Source of the DNA: Zavarzinella sp.
Lineage (GTDB): Bacteria; Planctomycetota; Planctomycetia; Gemmatales; Gemmataceae
Reading direction: 5' to 3'
DNA: 64,000 nucleotides
NCBI GenBank assembly: GCA_041399155.1
Contig: JAWKTI010000002.1
Span: forward strand, 310,001 to 374,000
The notes beneath the pieces were generated by a model. The model was not told where the DNA came from. It did not search any database and saw only the letters and a program-made list of their open reading frames with translations. The position numbers and the translations under genes are program-made. Shown in pieces: positions 52,563 through 60,473 of the stretch (positions are counted from its first letter, which is position 1; every line of letters starts with the position of its first letter).

Positions 52563-54067
52563 TGCGTTGCTGTTTGCTCTTACTTCTGATGTGTGGAATA
52601 TTATCCGGCCGGGAACCAGTAAAAAGGAAACTCGATGCTACATACACGGATAAGTTGGAATTGCTGCTATTGACAGACCAGCCACAGATAATCACCTTGA
52701 AAGTAGAGAACCAAGGCAAACAGATTTCTGCAATCTGGGCTGAAACTTTTGCCAGTATATTTCAGTATTTTGACTACAGTGGAGATGGATTGCTGAACAA
52801 AGTAGAAGCTGCTCATCTTCCGAGCGAATTTGCCATTCGGCAGGTGTTATGGGGACAACTGAATCCTTATTTTGGAGCGGCACCAGCGTTTTCTGAATTG
52901 GACTGTACAAAAGATGGGCTTGTATCACCACAAGAGTTGGAAAATTACTATCGACGCGCAGGGTTGGGCGGAGTGCTTGTTGGTATTGGAATTGCACCCG
53001 ATACCCAGCGGTTATCGGATGCACTTATAAAATCACTGGACACTAACCATGATACAATTGTCGATCGTTCCGAGTGGGATCAGGCAGCAACTTTGCTGGC
53101 AACGCTCGACAAAAACGGTGATGAGCTGATTGGTCCCGGAGAACTTGTGGAGCGCGCAGTATATCCCGGTGCAACGGGTACGATACTTCTTTCTGCACCA
53201 AAGCCCACATCAAAACAAAGTGCCACCATTGACCAATTCCCTTTAATGGTGCTGCCAAGTCGATTGGATGATATTTACTGGCAGACAACGTTGAAAGTAC
53301 GCCGCAATGCAGCGAAACAGATTCAATGTGATTCGACAACAATCAGGTACACCAAGCCTGCTGTTGCCTGGGAAGTAAGTTTATCTGATCCGGTATCACA
53401 CACGAAAGTACGAAAATATACCCATTCTGACATCACAATCGATCTCCGAATGGATGCAGGCAAATTAGCATTGCAGACCAGGGATTCCCGACAGCGGTTG
53501 ATTGGTGAGTATTCGGAAAGAGATACAAATTCTGATGGTACTCTGGACACAAATGAACTGATGGTGCCAAAAGCCTCGCTTTTTCAACAATTACTTGCAA
53601 TTTCTGATAAAGATAAAAACAATCAACTAAGCAATGCAGAATTTGAAGCATGGTTCAAAGTCCAGCAGCAAATTGCTCGCAGTCATGTGCTTGTGACCAT
53701 TATTGATCATGGTAAGGGGTTATTTTCATATCTGGATACAAATCAGGATGGCTCATTATCATTGAGAGAACTGAGAGTGGCGAAGAGCCACTTTGAACAG
53801 AAAAAAATGATTGTGAATAATACGTTGGACCAGTCAAAAATACCTCACCAACTGTTAGCTACTGTCAGTCATGGGCACCCGTTGTCTGCGATTGGCAAAC
53901 CGCATCTTGAAGCACCTGACTGGTTCCTGGCGATGGATCGTAACAGTGATGGTGATATTTCCAGAAAAGAATGGATTGGCGAACCGAAATTGTTTCTTTC
54001 ACTCGATACTGATAAGGATCAACTGTTATCTGTCTCTGAAGCCGCAAAATTGGCGATTAAAAAGTAA
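52562..54067 (+). CDS. secreted protein with about nine EF-hand-type loops
   Basis: A signal peptide (RCCLLLLLMCGILSG) is followed by D-x-D/N-x-D/N-G-type calcium loops spread over the chain: DYSGDGLLNKVE, DCTKDGLVSPQE, DTNHDTIVDRSE, DKNGDELIGPGE, DTNSDGTLDTNE, DKDKNNQLSNAE, DTNQDGSLSLRE, DRNSDGDISRKE and DTDKDQLLSVSE. Some lack the central Gly. It should bind calcium outside the cytoplasm. It lies between DUF1501 and DUF1549/1553 genes with 1- and 8-base spacing, so it belongs to the same module, perhaps as a calcium-dependent scaffold; that role is inferred. Confidence 0.82.
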   Translation: MRCCLLLLLMCGILSGREPVKRKLDATYTDKLELLLLTDQPQIITLKVENQGKQISAIWAETFASIFQYFDYSGDGLLNKVEAAHLPSEFAIRQVLWGQLNPYFGAAPAFSELDCTKDGLVSPQELENYYRRAGLGGVLVGIGIAPDTQRLSDALIKSLDTNHDTIVDRSEWDQAATLLATLDKNGDELIGPGELVERAVYPGATGTILLSAPKPTSKQSATIDQFPLMVLPSRLDDIYWQTTLKVRRNAAKQIQCDSTTIRYTKPAVAWEVSLSDPVSHTKVRKYTHSDITIDLRMDAGKLALQTRDSRQRLIGEYSERDTNSDGTLDTNELMVPKASLFQQLLAISDKDKNNQLSNAEFEAWFKVQQQIARSHVLVTIIDHGKGLFSYLDTNQDGSLSLRELRVAKSHFEQKKMIVNNTLDQSKIPHQLLATVSHGHPLSAIGKPHLEAPDWFLAMDRNSDGDISRKEWIGEPKLFLSLDTDKDQLLSVSEAAKLAIKK

Positions 54068-54075
54068 CAAACACG

Positions 54076-55578
54076 ATGACTACTATTCTCAGAATCATTC
54101 CATGGATGCTAGCTGTCACTTTTCCTGCTGTTGCGTGGACAGCAACTCCGCTGGAACTGGCAAAGAAAATCGATGATCACCTGAAAGCACGCTGGGCATT
54201 AGAACGGATAACGCCAGCACAGCTCGTGGATGATGACGCCTTTCTACGCCGAATCTACCTCGATCTGGTGGGACGCATTCCCACCATCGCGGAAGTCCGT
54301 GATTTCCGACGGGATCGTTCGCCTGATAAGCGAGCACAGATCATTGATCGACTTTCATCAACTAATGGCCATTATCATTTTTTCGCCAGCGTGTTGCGCA
54401 GAGACTGGTTTCCACAAACAGATACGCCACAATTCACGAATCTTGCCAGAGAAATTGAGGGTTGGCTCGCACTGAAATTGAAAGAGGCAGCCCCCATGGA
54501 TGACATGGTGCGTCAACTGATGGTAGCCAGCCGATCGAATTCTGCACCCAAAACCCCCACCACATTTCTGACGGTGAGTGAGAATAAACCAGAAATGCTG
54601 GCAGCAAATACAACTCGGGCATTTTTGGGCTTGAATCTGGATTGCGCGCAATGCCACAACCACCCCTTTGCTCACTGGAAACGCACTCAATTCTGGGAAA
54701 CAGCAGCTTTCTTTACCAGCTTGAACGGCGAATCTGCTGGAAAATTCGAAATTGCGTTGGATGGGACTAAAAACTTAGTTTCAGCCAGGTTTCTGACAGA
54801 GAATAGTCCTGTTTGGCCGAGGAAACTCGATTTGTACAGTGGCAGGCAAGTATTGGCAGCCTGGGTGACAGCTCGGGAAAATCCTTACTTTGCCAAAAAT
54901 GCGGTAAACCGCGTTTGGGCCCACTTTTTCGGCAACGGACTTGTTGAGCCGCTCGATGATTTGAGCGATGAAAACCCTTCAGTTCTACCTGAATTACTGG
55001 ACTTACTTGCTCAGGAATTCGTGCGGTCGAAATTTAATGTGAATTTTCTCATACAATCCATCGCGAACACACAAGTTTACCAGTTAACCTCCAAAACAGT
55101 GGGGACCGATCGCACCAAGCAACAGTTTTTTGCTCTCGCAACCGTACGTGGGCTGACAGGAGAACAATTGTACGATAGTCTTCATGTTGCTGCTGGTTTC
55201 CCACCGGAAAGAGATGACCTCAGCAAACCGCTGGGTGCCACCAATCGACAAATATTCGCTGCTAAATTTCAGGTTCCTCGTGCGAATGATGCAGACAGAT
55301 CAATTTTGCAGGCGTTGTCCTTAATGAATGGATCCATCACCCACAAATTGACCGATCGTACCACTTCTCCCACGCTGCGTGCTGTGGTGGAAGCCCCTTT
55401 TCTGGACCCACCTCAGAAAGTTGAAGCGTTGTATCTGGCAGCTTATGGCAGAATGCCGACAGCAAAAGAAATCCAACTGATAAAGGCGCACTTTTCACAT
55501 GCAGGTGGGGAGAAAGCAGCGTTGTCCGACCTGTTCTGGGCATTACTCAATAGCAGCGAGTTCAGTACCAACCACTGA
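54076..55578 (+). CDS. DUF1549/DUF1553 protein without N-terminal cytochrome domain
   Basis: A signal peptide (WMLAVTFPAVAWTA) is followed directly by DUF1549 (AFLRRIYLDLVGRIPTIAEV, TRAFLGLNLDCAQCHNHPF, a c-type heme-like CxxCH) and DUF1553 (VLAAWVTARENPYFAKNAVN, RVWAHFFGNGLVEPLDDL, LNGSITHKLTDRTT). At 500 residues it is the short form lacking PSCyt1. It is the last gene of the block and partners the DUF1501 and EF-hand proteins. Confidence 0.9.
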   Translation: MTTILRIIPWMLAVTFPAVAWTATPLELAKKIDDHLKARWALERITPAQLVDDDAFLRRIYLDLVGRIPTIAEVRDFRRDRSPDKRAQIIDRLSSTNGHYHFFASVLRRDWFPQTDTPQFTNLAREIEGWLALKLKEAAPMDDMVRQLMVASRSNSAPKTPTTFLTVSENKPEMLAANTTRAFLGLNLDCAQCHNHPFAHWKRTQFWETAAFFTSLNGESAGKFEIALDGTKNLVSARFLTENSPVWPRKLDLYSGRQVLAAWVTARENPYFAKNAVNRVWAHFFGNGLVEPLDDLSDENPSVLPELLDLLAQEFVRSKFNVNFLIQSIANTQVYQLTSKTVGTDRTKQQFFALATVRGLTGEQLYDSLHVAAGFPPERDDLSKPLGATNRQIFAAKFQVPRANDADRSILQALSLMNGSITHKLTDRTTSPTLRAVVEAPFLDPPQKVEALYLAAYGRMPTAKEIQLIKAHFSHAGGEKAALSDLFWALLNSSEFSTNH

Positions 55579-55643
55579 TTCTCATTCTTTTTTCATCCCA
55601 TAACTCAACTGCACATAAACTCTTTTCAGCAAATTACTTACGA

Positions 55644-55775
55644 GTGCCGCAGCCCACCGCCAGAAAGATCGCCCCTACCACGTTTCGCATCTGTTTCTCC
55701 TGTGTTGGTGCGTGTTCTTTTCAGTGTAAGTGAAATCGCCAGTTGGTTTTTGAAAATTTGCTCATTTTTTGCGAA
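55644..55775. repeat. 132-bp direct repeat, right copy
   Basis: This is a truncated duplicate of the propeller gene's 5' end. The minus strand from 55690 would encode MRNVVGAIFLAVGCGTRK and stop. The copy ends abruptly at both sides relative to 48430-48561. Confidence 0.9.
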
Positions 55776-55965
55776 CCCTCGTGCCGGCTTTGTGTCTTAC
55801 GTGCAGCAGGGTGCAACACGAAAATTGTTTCATTCTGTTTAAGGACACTTGCAGCAACTTTAAACTCAACTGTTAATTGACAAGGGTGTCCTGTTTTTGG
55901 TTTAATCGCCCTGTGGCAATGGATGGGGTTCAATTGAGCCCCATTACCCACAAAGGTTAGGAGTC
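55776..55965. other. leader region of the DUF2828 gene
   Basis: Besides the promoter and palindrome listed below it contains no coding signal that I can support. Confidence 0.4.
55877..55906 (+). promoter_or_regulatory. promoter of the DUF2828 gene
   Basis: TTGACA (55877-55882) and TTTAAT (55901-55906) with an 18-base spacer form a strong sigma70-type site ~60 bases before ATG 55966. An 18-base near-palindrome, GGGGTTCAATTGAGCCCC (55925-55942), sits in the leader and could be an operator or hairpin. Confidence 0.65.
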
Positions 55966-56622
55966 ATGTCACAACTTCTGGATCGACTGGCTGCAAATGG
56001 TACCACCACCTGGAATGGCGCGCTTGTCTCGAACGCTACAACCGGTTTCGATCAGTTCGGGACAATTCTGGACTACTTTACCAAAGCTGGAACCTACCGC
56101 GATCGCCCACAGACAGAAGTGGATGCAGACATGGCTCGCATCTTTGCTGATGATGAAGCCGTTGCTCTGAAAATGGTGCTTGGTCTGCGACTGATTACCC
56201 GCACCCCACATGATGTTGAGGAAATTGAAGACGCACAGACTGGTTTTGGTCGAAAGGATGAGTTTTTCAAGGCTGTCGTCTGGCTGAATAATAACAAGCC
56301 TGAAATACTATATCGAAATCTTCACCTCATCCCACTGTTCGGATGCTGGAAGGATCTCTTCTCGCTACCACTGATTACGGTACTCGATCGTCAGAAAGTT
56401 TACCAACTGGTAAAAGCTAATCTGGATGATCAACTTCTGCGGAAGTATCTCCCACAAATCCGCTCGAAGAACCATATTCGCACGCAGGGATGGTCTGCGG
56501 GTTACATGGGCACGAGGATTATGCCGTTTCCTCGGTATCTCGGAGAAAGAATACCGCCTGTTAAAAAGTGCAGGAACGGCCCACCAGTGGCAACAGCAAA
56601 TGGCTGCCCAAAGCTGGGATGA
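55966..56622 (+). CDS. DUF2828-like protein, N-terminal part (frameshifted)
   Basis: AGGAG precedes ATG 55966. The first ~180 residues are helical: TTGFDQFGTILDYFTKAGTY, DEAVALKMVLGLRLITR, GRKDEFFKAVVWLNNNKPEI and FGCWKDLFSLP. These resemble the N-terminal repeats of DUF2828/TROVE-like proteins. The frame becomes nonsense after about residue 180 (MGTRIMPFPRYLGE) and stops at 56622. The homologous continuation is one base ahead, so an extra base lies between about 56470 and 56520. Confidence 0.7.
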   Translation: MSQLLDRLAANGTTTWNGALVSNATTGFDQFGTILDYFTKAGTYRDRPQTEVDADMARIFADDEAVALKMVLGLRLITRTPHDVEEIEDAQTGFGRKDEFFKAVVWLNNNKPEILYRNLHLIPLFGCWKDLFSLPLITVLDRQKVYQLVKANLDDQLLRKYLPQIRSKNHIRTQGWSAGYMGTRIMPFPRYLGERIPPVKKCRNGPPVATANGCPKLG

Positions 56623-57541
56623 AATTAATTTCAATGCCATCCCTGGCAAGGCGATGTTGTTACACACCTCACAACTGGGGAAAGACAAGCAGAATGTGTT
56701 TGAAAGACACGATCAGATTGAGCGATTGAAAGACTGGGTGCTTCGCCAGCCACGGGTCAAGTTCAATGGTTATCCCTACGAACTGACAAAAGCAGCTGCA
56801 ATGTCCAGGAATCCAACATTGATTCAGAAACTGATCTACAATCGTCAGTTCGAAACACTGCTCGATTTTCTGCGCGACCACAAATTGGGCAATACTCTGG
56901 CATGTCTGGATACTTCAGGCTCCATGAAAATGGAAGTATGTGGACCCACCACAGCCTATGACATCTGCCTCAGCATGGGGCTGGTATTCAGTGCTCTGAA
57001 TGTGGGCCATTTCAAGGATGTGGTGGTTGCTTTCGACAGTGAAAGTTCGCTGATAAAACTGGCTGGAGAGTTCTGCGATCGATTGCACCACCTGGAACGG
57101 ATGACGACTGCATGGGGTTCAACCAACTTCCAGAGTGTCATTGATCTGTTGGTGAAAGTACGCACGGAAAGCCCGGAAATCCCTGTGGATCAATACCCGG
57201 AAACACTGCTGATCATCAGTGACATGCAGTTCAACCCGGTAGATGGAAACACGGAAACGAACTACACTACAGCGATGAAAAAACTCTCATCTGTTGGTTT
57301 GTCGGATGTGCGGATCATCTGGTGGGTTGTCAATGGTGCCGGAACTGATTTCCCCAGCCAGATGCATGACCGCGGCGTGTACATGATTGGTGGTTTTGAT
57401 CCATCGAATATCAAAGCATTACTTGGTCTGACTACAACCAAGCCAGAAAATGAGAAGAATCTCATCGCTCCTTCCCAAGAGACCCCGCTGGATGGGATGA
57501 TGAACTTTTTTGACCAACCAATATTCCGCCTGGTCACATAG
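56426..57541 (+). CDS. DUF2828-like protein, C-terminal part with vWA-like domain
   Basis: From about 56500 the frame is family-like (ARGLCRFLGISEKEYRLLKS, WDEINFNAIPGKAM, YPYELTKAA). A vWA-type domain follows: CLDTSGSMKMEVCG with the metal-site D-x-S-x-S/G pattern, VVVAFDSESS, WGSTNFQSVIDLLV (the Thr-type site) and LLIISDMQFNPVDG. DUF2828 combines helical repeats and vWA like Ro60/TROVE RNA-binding proteins. Residues before ~25 are out-of-frame artefact. A structured RNA region follows the stop. Confidence 0.75.
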   Translation: MINFCGSISHKSARRTIFARRDGLRVTWARGLCRFLGISEKEYRLLKSAGTAHQWQQQMAAQSWDEINFNAIPGKAMLLHTSQLGKDKQNVFERHDQIERLKDWVLRQPRVKFNGYPYELTKAAAMSRNPTLIQKLIYNRQFETLLDFLRDHKLGNTLACLDTSGSMKMEVCGPTTAYDICLSMGLVFSALNVGHFKDVVVAFDSESSLIKLAGEFCDRLHHLERMTTAWGSTNFQSVIDLLVKVRTESPEIPVDQYPETLLIISDMQFNPVDGNTETNYTTAMKKLSSVGLSDVRIIWWVVNGAGTDFPSQMHDRGVYMIGGFDPSNIKALLGLTTTKPENEKNLIAPSQETPLDGMMNFFDQPIFRLVT

Positions 57542-57573
57542 TCAGGCAGAAAAAGACGCAACCAGCAGTAACA

Positions 57574-57660
57574 ACCATTACCCTTGTGTTTGTGAGAATG
57601 GTGGAGAACAGCTCTTGCAGGTAAGCGTCTTGTTGTGTTAATTATTTGCAAGAGTTCTCC
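57574..57660 (+). ncRNA. hairpin-rich RNA region behind the DUF2828 gene
   Basis: ACCATT (57574-57579) pairs with AATGGT (57597-57602). Directly after it GGAGAA and CTCTTGCA (57603-57619, 3-base bulge) pair with TGCAAGAG and TTCTCC (57647-57660), a 14-bp bulged helix with a 27-base loop. A terminator follows at 57683. It may be the 3' UTR or a separate small RNA; a long bulged stem next to a TROVE-like gene recalls Y RNAs. Confidence 0.4.
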
Positions 57661-57682
57661 GACTATTCCACCCTACTGAAAG

Positions 57683-57715
57683 ACCCTGGCAGTTTCCTGC
57701 CAGGGTTTTCTGTTT
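57683..57715 (+). terminator. strong Rho-independent terminator
   Basis: ACCCTGGCAG (57683-57692), loop TTTC, CTGCCAGGGT (57697-57706), then TTTCTGTTT. The 10-bp stem is perfect. Confidence 0.85.
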
Positions 57716-57878
57716 ACGGCAACTTTTGCCATTCATCCTTCCCAAGACAGTATTTCTCCTGGTGCCACGGAATCTGCTTTTAAGTTCACTCAAAACAGCT
57801 AAAATGTTTAAAAACAATCACTTTTTCCGTTTTGGTGTGTCCAATGGCCTATGACACCCGAAGTGCGGAGAATCAGGC

Positions 57879-58862
57879 GTGACCTTAATGCAAGAAACCA
57901 CATCGCAGCAATTAACCCTCGATAGCAGAGAAGAAGCGGTGCTGTTATTCGGCAACCGAGACCAGAACTTAAAATTGTTGCGGGACAGCCTGGGGGTGCG
58001 GGTGGTGGCTCGAGGTTCTACCGTCCACATCGATGGCGACGAAGAGGCTGTGCAACAGGCAATGCGGGCCCTCCACCAGATGCGTGGGGTGATTCGCAAG
58101 CATGGCGACATCGCACCTGAAGATGTGAAAACTACGATCGAACTGGTGATGGCAGGTTCCGAACGAGGAACTTCCAACAATCTGACTATTCTGGAAGGTG
58201 GAAAATACCTTCGGTCCCGTACCGATGGGCAGGCACGTTATGTCCATGCGTTGCGGGAAAACGATGTGGTGATCTGCGTTGGACCTGCAGGTACCGGTAA
58301 AACCTACCTGGCAGTGGGCATGGCTCTCACCTTGTTGCGGCAAGGCACCGTTAAAAAAATTGTTCTGGTTCGACCTGCTGTGGAGGCCGGGGAACGGCTG
58401 GGCTTTTTACCAGGCGACCTCGTTGCGAAAATTAACCCCTACCTACGCCCACTGCTCGATGCCCTGAGCGATCTGATGGATCGCGAGCAGGTAAAGAAGT
58501 ACATGGAAAGCGAGGTCATTGAAATTGTTCCATTGGCATACATGCGTGGTCGAACGCTTAATAATTCGGTGATTATTCTGGACGAAGGACAGAACGCCAG
58601 CATTGCCCAGATGAAAATGTTTCTCACCCGAATGGGGATGAATTCCAAGATCATCGTGACGGGCGATGCTACTCAGATCGATTTGCCACCAAACGTCAAA
58701 AGTGGTCTGGTCGATGCGGTGCAGCGGTTACGAAATGTAAAAGGGCTGGCGATTGTTCATCTGGATGAAACCGATATCGTGCGACATCCACTGGTATCAC
58801 GGATTGTGATGGCTTATGAAGCGGAAAGCCGACGGAAAGCCCCACCCCAGGGCAAAGAATAA
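57879..58862 (+). CDS. PhoH-like ATPase
   Basis: GTG 57879 or ATG 57888 (MQETTSQQ) may start the protein. A small KH-like N-terminal domain (~20-100) precedes the PhoH ATPase with Walker A GPAGTGKT (135-142), VRPAVEAGERLGFLPGDL, YMRGRTLNNSVIILDEGQNA (Walker B) and TRMGMNSKIIVTGDATQIDL. The family binds ATP and RNA; in many bacteria it sits next to ybeY and is implicated in RNA metabolism. Here ybeY is not adjacent; the next gene is convergent. Confidence 0.92.
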   Translation: MTLMQETTSQQLTLDSREEAVLLFGNRDQNLKLLRDSLGVRVVARGSTVHIDGDEEAVQQAMRALHQMRGVIRKHGDIAPEDVKTTIELVMAGSERGTSNNLTILEGGKYLRSRTDGQARYVHALRENDVVICVGPAGTGKTYLAVGMALTLLRQGTVKKIVLVRPAVEAGERLGFLPGDLVAKINPYLRPLLDALSDLMDREQVKKYMESEVIEIVPLAYMRGRTLNNSVIILDEGQNASIAQMKMFLTRMGMNSKIIVTGDATQIDLPPNVKSGLVDAVQRLRNVKGLAIVHLDETDIVRHPLVSRIVMAYEAESRRKAPPQGKE

Positions 58863-58958
58863 TCGCCCGACTTTTTAACAAAAATAATGCCCTTTCCTGC
58901 GAAAATTGGCTCAACAGTTTACCCTTTTCAACGATTGCGCATGTTTCAGATTTGAATG

Positions 58959-60128
58959 TTACAACCACGAATAAGGGTATTGTGGATCATCATATACCCA
59001 TGCCTGTTTCGTAGGCAGCAGTGCGGCGAACGTATCCACCATCACTGCCAGTTCGTTGGTGCTGGTCGCATCGCGACTGCCCATAATCGTGCCTGGGTGC
59101 GGGCCGTGGGCAATCCCACGTGGGTGCATGGTGAAACTGCCCTGTTCCACCCCTTTTCGACTCCCAAACTGCCCTAACACATAATACAGAACCTCATCAG
59201 ATTCCACATTCGAGTGGGCATATGGCACTTTGATGGCTTGTGGGTGATAATCCAGTTGACGTGGGGCAAACGTACAAACCACAAAGGCATCGGTTTGAAA
59301 AGTCTGATGGATCGGTGGTGGCTGATGAATTTTGCCAGTAATCGGTTCAAAATCAAGTGCATTGAACGTAAACGGATAGTGGCAGCCATCCCAGCCCACA
59401 ACATCAAACGGGTGGGAAGCCAGCGTATAGATTGTTCGACGTCCACTATCCTGGATCATCACTTCCGTGGGTGATTCATCATCCACCGGAACCAGCGATT
59501 TCGGACCTTGCAGGTCGCGTTCAGAAAATGGTGCTCCAAGCTGAAACTGCCCATCCGGATTCAAATATCGATTAGGAAAACGAATTGTGGGACGCGATTC
59601 GATCAACAGTAAGTCAGCTTCATTGGGATTATCCCACACAAACTGGTAGGTGGTGCTTCGTGGAATCAGCACGTAATCAAGCTGCCGCACTGGCTGTTCA
59701 CCAAACATGGTTTTCAGCACGCCACTGCCATGGTGGATAAACCATAATTCTTCGTGGGTGGCATTTCGAAACAACATCTGCTGCTGCGAATCTGGTCGAC
59801 AACGTGTCAAAGTAACATCGCTGTTACAAAACATCGGTACGCGACCAGAAATAACATCGCCCCCACGTGGCATGGGGGCTGTTTTCAGGTGGATATGCCG
59901 AAGTTCTTGTGGGGCAAGCACTTCCGCAGAATAAGGTGCCGCAGCTTCCATTTTCAGCACCCGCGTTGGTGGCCGCAGGTGATAGACAATGCTGTAGGCA
60001 CGGTGGAAGCCCTCCGTGGTTACTACTTCTTCGTAGTAGATACCTTCCTGCAGAAACCCACCACCTGGATTTGGGAACTGGATATGGCGTTTGGCAGGGA
60101 TCGTTCCCAGTTGCTGATAATACGGCAT
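58959..60128 (-). CDS. hmgA: homogentisate 1,2-dioxygenase
   Basis: The start at 60128 (MPYYQQLGTI) matches the usual N terminus; the frame is open to 60173. Iron-ligand regions are YAHSNVESDEVLYYVLGQFG (His and Glu) and HPRGIAHGPHPGT (His), at the expected C-terminal positions of the cupin domain. VVGWDGCHYPFTFNALDFEP is a family signature. The enzyme opens the homogentisate ring in tyrosine breakdown. Other pathway genes are not in the window. Length 389 is normal for the bacterial short form. Confidence 0.88.
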   Translation of the reverse strand: MPYYQQLGTIPAKRHIQFPNPGGGFLQEGIYYEEVVTTEGFHRAYSIVYHLRPPTRVLKMEAAAPYSAEVLAPQELRHIHLKTAPMPRGGDVISGRVPMFCNSDVTLTRCRPDSQQQMLFRNATHEELWFIHHGSGVLKTMFGEQPVRQLDYVLIPRSTTYQFVWDNPNEADLLLIESRPTIRFPNRYLNPDGQFQLGAPFSERDLQGPKSLVPVDDESPTEVMIQDSGRRTIYTLASHPFDVVGWDGCHYPFTFNALDFEPITGKIHQPPPIHQTFQTDAFVVCTFAPRQLDYHPQAIKVPYAHSNVESDEVLYYVLGQFGSRKGVEQGSFTMHPRGIAHGPHPGTIMGSRDATSTNELAVMVDTFAALLPTKQAWVYDDPQYPYSWL

Positions 60129-60473
60129 GCTGTTGATTTCCCCTTGGCCGGCGAAAAGGATAGCCGAGAACATTTCGCTTCATTTTAGAGAAAAGAGCCA
60201 AATCCTGAAAATCAGCTCAAATTCATCATTCGGACACTCGCCTGATCGTTATTTTTCTAAAATGTGGCGAAAATTTTCTATGTTCGTAACACGCTATTTC
60301 TAAAGGATTTAAGGGAGAAATGTTTGGTAAAATTCCTCATCCAAATACGAAAAAATAACGCAGCTCGAATATTGCGTGGATATATATTATGTGCGAGAAC
60401 AAGGATGTGGTTTAGAACTACTCAAGTTGGTTTTGCAAGCAGGAGAGATGTCAGTTTTCGTAGATGAATCTGC
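60129..60473. other. intergenic region
   Basis: It holds the promoter region of the dioxygenase gene (minus) and the space behind ftsH. A plus-strand frame from ~60333 to 60478 reads QLEYCVDIYYVREQGCGLEL and further but has no start and is too weak to call. No RNA or repeat seen. Confidence 0.35.
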
